64,000 nucleotides of DNA, from assembly GCA_902794825.1 (NCBI GenBank), contig CADBIU010000012.1:1-64000 (forward strand), written 5' to 3'. The position numbers and the translations under genes were made by a program. Shown piece after piece: positions 8,058 to 17,739 of the stretch. The DNA comes from an uncultured Lachnospiraceae bacterium (GTDB taxonomy: Bacteria; Bacillota; Clostridia; Lachnospirales; Lachnospiraceae). The notes under the pieces are model-generated. The model was given only the letters and a program-made list of their open reading frames with translations, made no database searches and was not told the origin of the DNA. Within the stretch, counting starts at the first letter, position 1. The number at the start of each line of letters is the position of its first letter.

Positions 8058-8351
8058 TCACTTGGGAAGAACGATCTTAGGGTTTTCCTTAAAAGGCTTG
8101 TAGAGCACGAATTTTCTTCCGATGACCATCACAACCTGTGAACGTGTACGTCCGGCGAGTGTCTCGGCGGCTTCCCTCGGATCAACGGGGGCCATTTTCA
8201 TAACAGCGCCCTTTAAAAGCTCTCTCGTATTAAAAGCTTCCTCTGTAGAAACCACAGTTTCCGGACTGACTCCGTTTTTACCGATCTGAACAACCGGATC
8301 GAGCTGATTGGAAAGTCCGATCAGAAACGATCTCTGTTTACTGGTAAGCAT
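8058..8351 (-). CDS. yhbY: YhbY family RNA-binding (CRM domain) protein
   Basis: This 97-residue protein is a single CRS1/YhbY domain associated with the assembling 50S subunit. It begins MLTSKQRSFLIG and has VQIGKNGVSPE, the family GxxG-containing loop, then the VVMVIGRKFVLYK strand. The ATG at 8351 was chosen over an upstream in-frame start because the longer form would overlap obgE and lacks homology-like sequence. It lies 16 nt after obgE. Confidence 0.93.
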   Translation of the reverse strand: MLTSKQRSFLIGLSNQLDPVVQIGKNGVSPETVVSTEEAFNTRELLKGAVMKMAPVDPREAAETLAGRTRSQVVMVIGRKFVLYKPFKENPKIVLPK

Positions 8352-8367
8352 TTTGTCTCCTTTTAAA

Positions 8368-9678
<1,311 letters not shown>

Positions 9679-9702
9679 TTACCACATATCAGTAATATGC
9701 GC

Positions 9703-9740
9703 AAAAGACTTCAGACAGTGCCTTGCGCCTGCCTGAAGTC
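9703..9740 (-). terminator. weak terminator or attenuator between rpmA and obgE
   Basis: Arms 9733-9740 and 9707-9714 (GACTTCAG and its complement) enclose an 18-nt loop and are followed by TTTT on the minus strand. Confidence 0.55.
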
Positions 9741-9769
9741 CTTACAATCATCGGTATTCCCTGCAGTGA

Positions 9770-10060
9770 TTACTGCTGAGCCTCTACGGGATGGACAGAA
9801 GCTCTCTTCTTGTCCTTACCTACGCGCTCAAAGCGAAGGATTCCGTCGGTCAGAGCATACAGAGTGTCGTCACCGCCGATGCCTACATTAAGGCCGGGAT
9901 GAATGCTTGTGCCGCGCTGTCTGTAAAGAATGTTGCCGGCCTTGACAAACTGGCCGTCAGCCTTTTTGGCGCCAAGTCTCTTAGCGTTGGAATCACGACC
10001 GTTCTTGGTGGATCCCATTCCCTTTTTATGGGCAAAGAACTGAAGGTTCAAATTTAACAT
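9770..10060 (-). CDS. rpmA: 50S ribosomal protein L27 with cleavable N-terminus
   Basis: L27 contributes its N-terminal tail to the peptidyl transferase centre. The 96-residue precursor starts [14 protein letters not shown], the Firmicutes extension in which the LNLQFF segment is removed after the FF pair by the Prp protease before L27 can work. prp is the next gene upstream, 2 nt away, so substrate and protease are made together. The body [15 protein letters not shown] is standard. Confidence 0.97.
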   Translation of the reverse strand: MLNLNLQFFAHKKGMGSTKNGRDSNAKRLGAKKADGQFVKAGNILYRQRGTSIHPGLNVGIGGDDTLYALTDGILRFERVGKDKKRASVHPVEAQQ

Positions 10061-10062
10061 GT

Positions 10063-10419
10063 CTATACCTCCTCGATTTCGAATTTCAGATATCTCTCAC
10101 CGTATTCACTCCTGATCCATTCAAGTCCGTGGATCATGGAGTCGATGAGAAGTGATGCTTCATGGGTCGGAATACTGCGGAAGGCGCAAGTGATAAGACC
10201 GCCTTCCTCACTGTCATAATCACATCCGATATCCTCGTGAAGAAGATCATGCAGACAATTGACAGTGTTGATGACTATGGCGGATACTCCCGCGCACACC
10301 ACATCGCCCTGCGGTCTCAAAAATCTTCCAAAGCCTCTATCGGGCTGAAAATCCGCATGTCCGCTGCAGATAAAGGATTTGTAATTCCCGTTCTGCCTTG
10401 TGATTATAACCTGTATCAT
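10063..10419 (-). CDS. prp: ribosomal-processing cysteine protease Prp, with an insertion
   Basis: Prp removes the N-terminal extension of L27. The 118-residue protein keeps the catalytic pair, His21 in SGHADF and Cys42 in [10 protein letters not shown]. In well-known Prp proteins these residues are about 12 positions apart; here they are 21 apart because of an extra stretch around [12 protein letters not shown]. The insertion falls in the loop over the active site and is unusual. The gene lies between rplU (15 nt) and rpmA (2 nt), its normal place. Confidence 0.93.
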   Translation of the reverse strand: MIQVIITRQNGNYKSFICSGHADFQPDRGFGRFLRPQGDVVCAGVSAIVINTVNCLHDLLHEDIGCDYDSEEGGLITCAFRSIPTHEASLLIDSMIHGLEWIRSEYGERYLKFEIEEV

Positions 10420-10434
10420 AGGAATGTCTTTCGA

Positions 10435-10740
10435 TCAGCCGTTGATCTTGTCGATCTTAACGCGGGTGTAGAGCTGTCTGTGACCGTTCTTCTTGTGATA
10501 GCCGGTCTTTCTCTTGTAGTGATAAACTACAACCTTCTTGCCCTTGCCCTGATCCATAACAGTTCCTGTGACAGTTGCGGATGCGACATCTTCGCCAACC
10601 TTCATAGCGTCTCCGCCGATGCAGATTACCTTGTCAAAAGTAACTTCTGTTCCGCTCTCGCCCTCGATCTTCTCGATATCGATGATATCTCCCTCGGAAA
10701 CTTTGTACTGCTTGCCACCTGTTGCGATAATTGCGTACAT
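10435..10740 (-). CDS. rplU: 50S ribosomal protein L21
   Basis: L21 is a large-subunit protein that binds 23S rRNA. The 101-residue product begins [14 protein letters not shown], typical of the family, and ends with the basic [14 protein letters not shown] segment. The ATG at 10740 has GGAGG upstream. It heads the rplU-prp-rpmA transcript and is preceded by a structured leader that probably mediates feedback control. Confidence 0.97.
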   Translation of the reverse strand: MYAIIATGGKQYKVSEGDIIDIEKIEGESGTEVTFDKVICIGGDAMKVGEDVASATVTGTVMDQGKGKKVVVYHYKRKTGYHKKNGHRQLYTRVKIDKING

Positions 10741-10754
10741 TCTGGTACCTCCTT

Positions 10755-10866
10755 CTTATAAAAACTCGCTGATTACGGCGTCCCTCTTTTGAGGGCGCTT
10801 TCCGTGCTGCTGTTCCTGCAGTACCATACAGCGCAGCACATAAAAAGCCTCATCATGCGGCATACT
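10755..10866 (-). promoter_or_regulatory. candidate L21 leader RNA of the rplU operon
   Basis: The roughly 110-nt leader can form a hairpin from arms GTGCTG/CAGCAC (about 10803-10839) and a second one with GAGGG/CCCTC arms and an AAAA loop (10778-10798) just before the ribosome site. Firmicutes rplU operons often carry an L21-responsive leader. I infer this class from position and structure and have not matched the consensus. Confidence 0.55.
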
Positions 10867-10871
10867 CAATT

Positions 10872-10900
10872 AACATAGCAGAAGGGCGAAAGCCTGTCAA
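10872..10900 (-). promoter_or_regulatory. sigma-A promoter of rplU-prp-rpmA
   Basis: On the minus strand TTGACA (10895-10900) and TATGTT (10872-10877) are 17 bp apart. The element lies within a long nested palindrome (10882-10927). Confidence 0.85.
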
Positions 10901-10927
10901 GAATGAATCGTGACAATTTTTCGCCCT
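10882..10927. terminator. nested palindrome downstream of hisIE
   Basis: Outer arms AAGGGCGAAA/TTTCGCCCTT (10882-10891, 10918-10927) and inner arms TGTCA/TGACA form a nested hairpin 48 nt after the hisIE stop. Neither strand has a clean U-tract, so its role as the his terminator is uncertain; it overlaps the rplU -35 region. Confidence 0.4.
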
Positions 10928-10975
10928 TTATCTGAATTTTCAAAATTTTCCTGTGCTTTTACAATAAACTGCAGG

Positions 10976-12280
10976 TCAGTCCTCTTTTTTCTGCCTTCGG
11001 GCCAGTTCTCCGGCCACATCCTCCCATGTGATCCCTTTCTCCGCCATGACCACCATCAGATGGTAGAGATAATCGGAGATCTCGTAAACGATCTCATTGG
11101 GATTGGGATTCTTGGCCGCGATCACGATCTCTGTCGCCTCTTCCCCGAGCTTCTTGAGCATTTTGTCAAGTCCCTTGTCGAAAAGGTAGTTGGTATAAGA
11201 TCCCTTTTTGGGATGATCCCTTCTGTCCAGGATCGTCTGATAGTCTCTTAAGAGAACTGTCTGCGGATTGAACTCCTCTTTTCCTTCTTCAGTGAGAACC
11301 TTATTGAAAAAGCAGGAGTGACTGCCTGTATGGCAGGCTGCGCCTATCTGTTCAACTTTCGCAAGCAGGGTATCCATATCGCAGTCAGCAGTCAGGGAAT
11401 GCACATACTGGAAATGACCGCTGGTAAGGCCTTTGACCCAGATTTCTTTCCTGCTTCTTGACCAGTAAGTCATCTTTCCCGTGGCAACAGTCAGGTTATA
11501 GGCCTCCTCGTTCATATAAGCCACCATGAGTACCTGATCCGTCGAGGCTTCCTGAACTACCACCGGTAAAAGCCCGTCAGGGCCGAGCTTGAAGTCTCCC
11601 CACGCATACGCTGCAGTGCGGATCTTTACGGGGATCCCCGATGATACCAGTTTATTTCTTACAAACTGAAGTTTTCCGGTTCTCTTATTTACGCCGTTTC
11701 CGGTAACGCCATGGATCCCATCATGTAAGAGCGTCTCCCTCACGCAGTCTTTCTCTGTGATCTGAGCGATCACGGGCAGATCTGTCCCAATTCCGTTCAG
11801 CCCTTCGAGAGGCTCGCTTCCCACATAGATCAGGCAGCAGACGTTTCCGTCAATAAGGTCTTTGTTTCTTGTGATCTGATCCGGTGAAGAGAAGCAGCAC
11901 GCTATTTTGTCAGAGCCGAATTTGTCCGCCACTTCCTGCGCGATCTGCGCATTTGAATCTTTGGAGAGATTCAGGCACGCCATGGCACAGCCCGCGTAGA
12001 GAAACTTCTTGATATCCTCCATTCTTCTGACCCGTCCCGCGGCGATCACGGGGATCCGCACCGTCGCGCAGATTTCCCTGATTATATCGTTGTGAAGTTC
12101 CTGCTCACTGTCCGAATCAGAGAGGTCAAAGATCATCAACGCGTCCGTAAAACCATTATCATACGCGGCTGCGAGCGCCGTGGGATCTTCACTGACTACA
12201 TCGGGATCGATGAGGCCTCTGACCGCCTTCCCTTTATTCAAATAAATGCTGGGGATCAGCTTCTTAAACTGTGTATCCAT
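10976..12280 (-). CDS. hisI: HisF-like domain fused to bifunctional HisIE
   Basis: This 434-residue protein joins three parts. Residues about 1-215 resemble the HisF/HisA TIM barrel ([16 protein letters not shown] aligns with the HisF opening). About 225-325 is phosphoribosyl-AMP cyclohydrolase (HisI, with DCDMD and GSHSCFF metal ligands). About 335-434 is phosphoribosyl-ATP pyrophosphatase (His[10 protein letters not shown] and [11 protein letters not shown]). HisI and HisE perform steps 3 and 2 of histidine synthesis. In the HisF-like part the catalytic Asp at the end of the first strand is replaced by Tyr, so that domain is probably structural or regulatory. The gene ends the his operon, 18 nt after hisB. 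Confidence 0.9.
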   Translation of the reverse strand: MDTQFKKLIPSIYLNKGKAVRGLIDPDVVSEDPTALAAAYDNGFTDALMIFDLSDSDSEQELHNDIIREICATVRIPVIAAGRVRRMEDIKKFLYAGCAMACLNLSKDSNAQIAQEVADKFGSDKIACCFSSPDQITRNKDLIDGNVCCLIYVGSEPLEGLNGIGTDLPVIAQITEKDCVRETLLHDGIHGVTGNGVNKRTGKLQFVRNKLVSSGIPVKIRTAAYAWGDFKLGPDGLLPVVVQEASTDQVLMVAYMNEEAYNLTVATGKMTYWSRSRKEIWVKGLTSGHFQYVHSLTADCDMDTLLAKVEQIGAACHTGSHSCFFNKVLTEEGKEEFNPQTVLLRDYQTILDRRDHPKKGSYTNYLFDKGLDKMLKKLGEEATEIVIAAKNPNPNEIVYEISDYLYHLMVVMAEKGITWEDVAGELARRQKKED

Positions 12281-12298
12281 TATTATCCTCTGCGGGGT

Positions 12299-12892
12299 TC
12301 AGAGACTCCCCTTGGTGCTCAGAACGTCTGTTATCCGTTCCTCTTTCTGCGTTGCCATATCAAGCGCCTTGGAGAAGCACTTGAACATTCCCTCGATGAT
12401 ATGGTGGGCGTTTGTGCCGGAAAGGATCCTGAAATGAAGGTTCATAGCGGCGCTGTAGGATACGGAGTAGAAAAACTCCCGCACCAGTTCTGTGTCGAAA
12501 TCTCCGACCATTGGCGCATTGAACATCTCTCCCTCCATGACAAAATACGGCCTCCCGCACAGGTCAACCGCGCACAGGATCAGGGCTTCATCCATGGGAA
12601 GAACAAAAAAGCCGTATCTTCTGATACCCTTTTTGTCGCCCACGGCCTCTCTGATCGCCTGTCCCAATACGATCCCTGTGTCTTCCACAGTGTGATGGCC
12701 GTCCACATTAAGATCTCCTTCCGCTTTGAGCTGCATATCAAACAGGCCGTGCCTTGTAAAGGCGTCCATCATATGGTCGAAGAATCCGATCCCGGTTGAA
12801 ATATCCGACTTTCCGCTGCCATCGACGCAGAACTTCATGGAGATGTCCGTCTCGCCGGTTTTCCTGCTGACACATGCTTTTCTCTTGTCCAT
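12299..12892 (-). CDS. hisB: imidazoleglycerol-phosphate dehydratase HisB
   Basis: HisB dehydrates imidazole glycerol phosphate, a late step of histidine synthesis. The 197-residue protein is the monofunctional form without a phosphatase domain. Metal-binding signatures are FFDHMMDAFTRHG, DGHHTVEDTG and the later NAHHIIEGMFK. I chose the ATG at 12892, with AGGAG upstream, over a GTG two codons earlier; the start is 2 nt past the hisD stop. Confidence 0.96.
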   Translation of the reverse strand: MDKRKACVSRKTGETDISMKFCVDGSGKSDISTGIGFFDHMMDAFTRHGLFDMQLKAEGDLNVDGHHTVEDTGIVLGQAIREAVGDKKGIRRYGFFVLPMDEALILCAVDLCGRPYFVMEGEMFNAPMVGDFDTELVREFFYSVSYSAAMNLHFRILSGTNAHHIIEGMFKCFSKALDMATQKEERITDVLSTKGSL

Positions 12893-12894
12893 GA

Positions 12895-14193
12895 TCACTC
12901 CTCCTCTTCGAAACGGACAGCGATGGATTTGGCGTGCGCCGTGAGCCCTTCGCTGAGAGCAAAAAGTTCAATATCTTTATGAACAGCCCGAAGAGCATCC
13001 TTTGAGTAAGAAATGATACTGCTCTTCTTGACGAAATCGTCCACTCCAAGAGGTGAGAAGAATCTCGCCGTGCCGTTTGTAGGCAGGATGTGGTTGGGCC
13101 CCGCGAAGTAGTCGCCAAGAGGCTCCGAAGAATAGCTGCCGAGGAATATCGCGCCCGCGTTGCGGATCTTCGTCATGACCTCGTAGGGGTTCTCTGTGAT
13201 GATCTCAAGGTGCTCGGACGCGATAGTATTAGCGGCTTCAACCAGATCCCGCATCGTATCGCCGACAAATATGAAACCGTAGTCATCAAGAGATTTTTTT
13301 ATGATCTCCGCCCTTGAAAGCGTCTTTAAAAAGCCGTCGATCTCTTCGGAAACAGCCGCCGCGACATTTTCATCGGTTGTAAGAAGGATCGCGCTGGCCA
13401 TCGGATCATGCTCCGCCTGGGACAGAAGATCCGCGGCAACGTATCTGGGATTTGCAGTGTGGTCTGCGATGATCAGGATCTCGCTGGGTCCTGCCACAGA
13501 ATCTATTCCTGTAACGCCAAAGCAGGCTTTTTTTGCCAGAGCAACAAAAATATTGCCGGGCCCCGTGATCTTGTCCACCTTCGGGATCGTCTCAGTACCA
13601 TACGCCATTGCGGCAATAGCCTGCGCTCCGCCGACCTTGTAGATCTCATCGGCACCCGCTATATCAGCCGCGACAACTGTGCCTGCGGCCGCCTTGCCGT
13701 CCGGTCCCGGCGGTGTGCACATTATGATCTTTTCAACTCCCGCCACTTTCGCAGGGACAATGTTCATAAGAACGCTCGACGGATACACTGCGCGCCCTCC
13801 CGGTACATAGCAGCCGGAGACCTCTATAGGCGTCACTTTCTGTCCGAGAATCACGCCGTCTTCTCTTGTAGTGATCCAGCTTGAGCGCTTCTGCTTCTCA
13901 TGGTATACCCGGATATTCTCCGCAGCTTTCTTCATCACATCTACAAGGCCCGGATCCAGCGCCTTGTAAGCCTCGGCTATCTCCTGCTCCGATACCCTGA
14001 GGGTTTCGGAAGTCAGATCGCAGCGGTCAAACTTTTTCTCATATGCGATGACTGCGCCGTCGCCCGAATCGCGTACATCCGCGATTATACTCTGTACAGT
14101 CTTCTCATAGTCCCCGTATCCTGACGCAGCCCGGCCGATCAGCTTTGCAAGCGCCTGTGATTTTGTATTTTCATCGAGTTTTACTATTCTCAT
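12895..14193 (-). CDS. hisD: histidinol dehydrogenase HisD
   Basis: HisD oxidises histidinol to histidine with two NAD+, using a zinc ion. The 432-residue length is normal. Recognisable segments include VPGGRAVYPSSVLMN, KITGPGNIFVA, the zinc-region QAEHDP, ASEHLEI and the C-terminal GPNHILPTNGTAR. It is 30 nt downstream of hisG in the operon. Confidence 0.97.
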   Translation of the reverse strand: MRIVKLDENTKSQALAKLIGRAASGYGDYEKTVQSIIADVRDSGDGAVIAYEKKFDRCDLTSETLRVSEQEIAEAYKALDPGLVDVMKKAAENIRVYHEKQKRSSWITTREDGVILGQKVTPIEVSGCYVPGGRAVYPSSVLMNIVPAKVAGVEKIIMCTPPGPDGKAAAGTVVAADIAGADEIYKVGGAQAIAAMAYGTETIPKVDKITGPGNIFVALAKKACFGVTGIDSVAGPSEILIIADHTANPRYVAADLLSQAEHDPMASAILLTTDENVAAAVSEEIDGFLKTLSRAEIIKKSLDDYGFIFVGDTMRDLVEAANTIASEHLEIITENPYEVMTKIRNAGAIFLGSYSSEPLGDYFAGPNHILPTNGTARFFSPLGVDDFVKKSSIISYSKDALRAVHKDIELFALSEGLTAHAKSIAVRFEEEE

Positions 14194-14223
14194 CTGAGCA
14201 CTTCATCCTTTCTGCATGCCCGG

Positions 14224-14865
14224 TCACTCGAGGCAGTCCCGCACATTCGCCATGATCTCTCTGATCCTGCGCGTCTTCATCTGCATGGAGACCTGATTGA
14301 CGATCATTCTCGCAGAGACAGGGCACACCTCCTCGAGAACTGCAAGGCCGTTCTCCCTCAGCGTAGATCCGGTCTCAACGATATCGACGATCACATCGCC
14401 CAGATCCACGATCGGTCCAAGTTCTACGGAGCCGTTCAGTTTAATGATCTCCACTGTCTGATGTTTCCTGTTGTAAAAATGTTCCCTTGCGATGTTAGGA
14501 TATTTGGAAGTCACCCGTATCATTTCGTGATGCCGCAGCAGTTCCCGGGCTTCTTCCGGTCCGCAGACACACATCCTGCACTTTCCGAATCCCAGATCAA
14601 GTACTTCGTATACCCGCCGGTTCTCTTCCATTATGATGTCCGAGCCGACAACGCCGATATCCGCCGCGCCGTATTCCACATATGTAGGAACATCCGGCCC
14701 TTTTGCCAGGAAAAATCTCAGCCTTTGTTCCTCGTTGACAAAAATCAGCTTACGGGAACTCTTATCTTTAAGCTCTTCACAGTAATATCCGGCTTCTCCA
14801 AGAAGCTTCATTGTCTGATCCGCAAGGCGTCCCTTTGTAAGGGCAATTGTTATATAATCGTTCAC
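14224..14865 (-). CDS. hisG: ATP phosphoribosyltransferase, short form HisG
   Basis: HisG condenses ATP and PRPP in the first step of histidine synthesis. At 213 residues it is the short form, which lacks the C-terminal regulatory domain and needs HisZ. Markers are ITIALTKGRLADQT, the DIGVVGSD substrate region and DVIVDIVETGSTLREN, which contains the PRPP-binding segment. hisZ is directly upstream (19 nt), consistent with the hetero-octamer. Confidence 0.97.
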   Translation of the reverse strand: MNDYITIALTKGRLADQTMKLLGEAGYYCEELKDKSSRKLIFVNEEQRLRFFLAKGPDVPTYVEYGAADIGVVGSDIIMEENRRVYEVLDLGFGKCRMCVCGPEEARELLRHHEMIRVTSKYPNIAREHFYNRKHQTVEIIKLNGSVELGPIVDLGDVIVDIVETGSTLRENGLAVLEEVCPVSARMIVNQVSMQMKTRRIREIMANVRDCLE

Positions 14866-14884
14866 GCTGTCCTCCGTTCGCTCT

Positions 14885-16024
14885 TCACTCCTCTGCGCAT
14901 TCCGGCAGCAGAACCGTCCTGAAGCCCGCCATACGGCTCATACGGGCGGTTTTGAGGGCTTCCCGGTAGTTTGAATCATTGTAATAAATCTTCTGAATTT
15001 CGGGCTCCTCGTCGTCCGCGATATGCTGCCTGTACATCGCCTCCATGAGTGTATCGATGGAGATCATGCATCCTATGGCCGGCGCTGTTTTGCCAAAACA
15101 GCTAAGGAGCTGGTCATATCTTCCACCGGATGCGACAGGCTCGCCGGTCCCGTATGTATAGCCTTTGAAAATGATTCCTGTGTAGTAACGGTATTTGCTA
15201 AGCAGGGAGAGATCGAAGCTGATATATCTTGAAAGGCCATACGCGTCCACAACATCAAAGACATCGATCAGCCGCTTCACAGCTCTGCCGGCGCGCTCAT
15301 TGGGGGCCGATTCCCAGGCTTTTTCAAGGTCCTCTGCCGTCTCCATAAAATCGCGGAAACGAAGGAACAGATCGCGCTCCTCCTTTTTGTATCCCTCGCT
15401 CTTTAACAGATCTTCAGCGGCAAAGTAATTTTTCCCGGATATCTCATCTCTGAGGGCCGTCTCAACTTCGCCGTCCATTCCCAGATACTCACAGATTCCT
15501 TTGAAATACTCGACATTTCCGACACTGATCTGGAACTCTTCAAGACCCGCTGAAAGAAGGCTCTCGATCAGCATGGCGATCATTTCCCCGTCCGCCTGAG
15601 CGCTGGCGTCGTTCATAAGTTCGGCGCCCATCTGGAATGTTTCCTTGCGTTTTCCCTGCAGGTCAGATGTATTCGAGAAAGCGCTTCCCTGATAACAGAA
15701 ACGAAGGGGACGCTTTTCATCCATAAAGTATTTGGCGGCGCATCTTGCCACGGAAGGCGTGAAGTCAGGCCTCAGTACCAGTGTGTTGCCCTCTTTGTCA
15801 AAAAACTTATACAGTTCCCTGGAGGAAGTCGTACCTATCTCATTGGAGAACACGTCGAAATATTCAAAAGAAGGAGTCTGAAGATCCTTGTATCCGTACA
15901 GATGAATCTGTTCAGCGATCTTTTCGATCGTTCTGCTTCTGGCAGTATTCTCTCTGCCGTAGCAGTCTCTTACCCCTTCGGGAGTATGCAGCAGCTGCTG
16001 CGCTTTTCTGTTGGCGTAATTCAT
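14885..16024 (-). CDS. hisZ: ATP phosphoribosyltransferase regulatory subunit HisZ
   Basis: HisZ is a catalytically inactive paralogue of histidyl-tRNA synthetase that assembles with short HisG and transmits histidine feedback. The 379-residue protein has the class II synthetase core: TPEGVRDCYG at the N-terminus, TLVLRPDFTPSVARC as motif 2 and the late ASGGRYDQLLSCFG. It is the first gene of the his operon and has its own consensus promoter. Confidence 0.94.
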   Translation of the reverse strand: MNYANRKAQQLLHTPEGVRDCYGRENTARSRTIEKIAEQIHLYGYKDLQTPSFEYFDVFSNEIGTTSSRELYKFFDKEGNTLVLRPDFTPSVARCAAKYFMDEKRPLRFCYQGSAFSNTSDLQGKRKETFQMGAELMNDASAQADGEMIAMLIESLLSAGLEEFQISVGNVEYFKGICEYLGMDGEVETALRDEISGKNYFAAEDLLKSEGYKKEERDLFLRFRDFMETAEDLEKAWESAPNERAGRAVKRLIDVFDVVDAYGLSRYISFDLSLLSKYRYYTGIIFKGYTYGTGEPVASGGRYDQLLSCFGKTAPAIGCMISIDTLMEAMYRQHIADDEEPEIQKIYYNDSNYREALKTARMSRMAGFRTVLLPECAEE

Positions 16025-16044
16025 GGGATCTCCTTCGCTTTATT

Positions 16045-16070
16045 ATGTTACAGTGCTAATTCGGTAACAT
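16045..16070. promoter_or_regulatory. candidate operator of the his operon (inverted repeat)
   Basis: A perfect 7-bp inverted repeat, ATGTTAC (16045-16051) and GTAACAT (16064-16070) with a 12-bp spacer, lies just downstream of the expected transcription start and before the hisZ ribosome site. The position suits a repressor. I do not recognise the cognate regulator. Confidence 0.6.
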
Positions 16071-16084
16071 GTGAAATTATTGGA

Positions 16085-16113
16085 AGTATACTAAAATATG
16101 CTCAGACTGTCAA
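16085..16113 (-). promoter_or_regulatory. sigma-A promoter of the his operon
   Basis: TTGACA (16108-16113) and TATACT (16085-16090) on the minus strand are 17 bp apart. The -35 abuts the recU stop codon at 16116. No room exists for a T-box leader. Confidence 0.88.
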
Positions 16114-16115
16114 AT

Positions 16116-16658
16116 TCACGTGTCGCTGTCCCTCTCCGCGAGGTCCCGATTTATCATCTCCAGATACGGCACCAGAATACCATGTTTGCGGGGCAGCACC
16201 CAGTTCATGTCCAGTTCATCCATTCTGAAGCTTTTTCTTCCGCCAGACTGAGCCCTTTCCCAGAAAGGCAGGAAGTGCCTGAAAGGAAGATAGTAATAAA
16301 AACCTTCCTGAGTATAACTGATCAGAAAGAAAGCGATCCCGTCCTGTTTTTCAAACAGTCTCATGAATTCCACCTGATGGGGATGGATGTTCTGAAGCGC
16401 AAATGTTTTCTGTTTGCACTCCTTGGCGTCAAAACATACAGGGATCCCCTGGATCACGCCTATATAGTCGACAGTGCTCTTCTGGTCAAAATAGGCAAGC
16501 GTGATATGCCGGCTCTCACTGTCGATCTTAATCGGCGTGATCGGAGTAGGCACTTTCTGTATAAGAGCAAGACTCTGTTCCTTATATTTTTCATTGGTCC
16601 GGTTGATCTCATCTTCGAAGAGAGAGCCGCGGAGTCCTCTTGAGTTCCATGTCGGCAT
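16116..16658 (-). CDS. recU: Holliday junction resolvase RecU
   Basis: RecU cuts Holliday junctions in Firmicutes and helps chromosome segregation. The 180-residue protein starts MPTWNSRGLRGSLFEDEIN and has the nuclease core VDYIGVIQGIPVCFDAKEC (Asp and the E-x-K-type pair) followed by FALQNIHPHQVEFM. I chose the ATG at 16658; a longer frame would overlap the pseudouridine synthase and its extra residues do not look like the family. It lacks the longer N-terminus of Bacillus RecU. Confidence 0.9.
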   Translation of the reverse strand: MPTWNSRGLRGSLFEDEINRTNEKYKEQSLALIQKVPTPITPIKIDSESRHITLAYFDQKSTVDYIGVIQGIPVCFDAKECKQKTFALQNIHPHQVEFMRLFEKQDGIAFFLISYTQEGFYYYLPFRHFLPFWERAQSGGRKSFRMDELDMNWVLPRKHGILVPYLEMINRDLAERDSDT

Positions 16659-16698
16659 AAATGTCGCTCCCGTACTGTTTTTAAAAAGCGCCCGGCTG

Positions 16699-17727
16699 TC
16701 ACATAACGCCGGCGATCTCTGTGTAGATGCGGGGTGGATCACAGACGATCACCTTTTCGGACAATTGTTCCAAATCTCCTTCCATTCGCGGGAACTCGAC
16801 CCTGCAGCACCATAACATCTGCCCCCGGAGCCCGAATTCACCGCGGATCTTTTCGTTTACTGCCAAATCGCCGTATTTGGGATCTCCCAGGATCGGATGT
16901 CCCATCTGCGCCAGATGGCTGCGCAGCTGATGCGTCTTTCCGGTGATCAGTTCCATTTCCAGAAGTGAATACCTGTTTCCCGTGATAAGAGGAGTATAAA
17001 CTGTTTTCGTCCAGCTGCCGCCTCTTTTCGCTGACGATGTGAAACTGACCGTATTGGTCACTTCATTTTTGTGCAGGTATCCTTCGATCCTGCCGCCTTT
17101 TTTTACTGTTCCCAGCACCGCGGCCTGATAGTATTTGCGCAAAGTCCTGTCTCTTAGAAGCTCCGCGGTCTTTCTGGCGCCGGTAAGAGATTTGGAGCAG
17201 ATCAGTATACCGCCGGTGTTTCTGTCAAGTCTGTTGCAGACGGACGGTTTGAAACGCCTGAGAGTCGAAGCATCCGCTTCGCCCTTCTCAACAAGGTAGC
17301 CCAGAAGCCATTCATTCATGGTCCGGTCTGTGTCGGAAGCTTTCTGGGACAGGATTCCTACAGGTTTTCTGACAATGAGGATATCCGGATCCTCGTAGAG
17401 AATTCCGTCTTCTCCAATCCTCCCGCGGATCTGCCTGTATGCCCTGATATACTCCTGCAGCGCCTGATCGGATCCGCTTTCTTCATTCCTCTCATCTAAA
17501 GCGGTCTCTCCTCCGAATTTACCGATCGTTTCATCAGAAAGAAAAAGCGTCACCAGATCTCCTTCCAGAAGAAGCTCACTGCCGGACGCTTTTTTGCCAT
17601 TGAGTGTGATATTCTTTTTCCTGAGCATTTTATAAAGAAAGGAGGAGGGTGCGCCGGGGAGTCTTCGCTGCAGATATTTGTTGAAGCGCTGATCCTTCTC
17701 TCCGCTCCTTACTGTCCATTCTCTCAT
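16699..17727 (-). CDS. RluA/RluD family pseudouridine synthase
   Basis: The 342-residue enzyme isomerises uridines in RNA. It has an N-terminal S4-like RNA-binding segment (about 12-60) and a catalytic domain with the motif NRLDRNTGGI, whose Asp is the nucleophile; most relatives have HRLD. The later LITGKTHQLRSHLAQMGHPILGD-type region is typical of RluC and RluD. The target is likely 23S rRNA but cannot be fixed from sequence. It lies 40 nt before recU. Confidence 0.92.
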   Translation of the reverse strand: MREWTVRSGEKDQRFNKYLQRRLPGAPSSFLYKMLRKKNITLNGKKASGSELLLEGDLVTLFLSDETIGKFGGETALDERNEESGSDQALQEYIRAYRQIRGRIGEDGILYEDPDILIVRKPVGILSQKASDTDRTMNEWLLGYLVEKGEADASTLRRFKPSVCNRLDRNTGGILICSKSLTGARKTAELLRDRTLRKYYQAAVLGTVKKGGRIEGYLHKNEVTNTVSFTSSAKRGGSWTKTVYTPLITGNRYSLLEMELITGKTHQLRSHLAQMGHPILGDPKYGDLAVNEKIRGEFGLRGQMLWCCRVEFPRMEGDLEQLSEKVIVCDPPRIYTEIAGVM

Positions 17728-17739
17728 CGGCTCTCTTCC

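Noticed and set aside
16025..16115. T-box leader upstream of hisZ
   Set aside because: Only about 90 nt lie between hisZ and recU, filled by a promoter and a palindrome; there is no specifier loop or T-box sequence.
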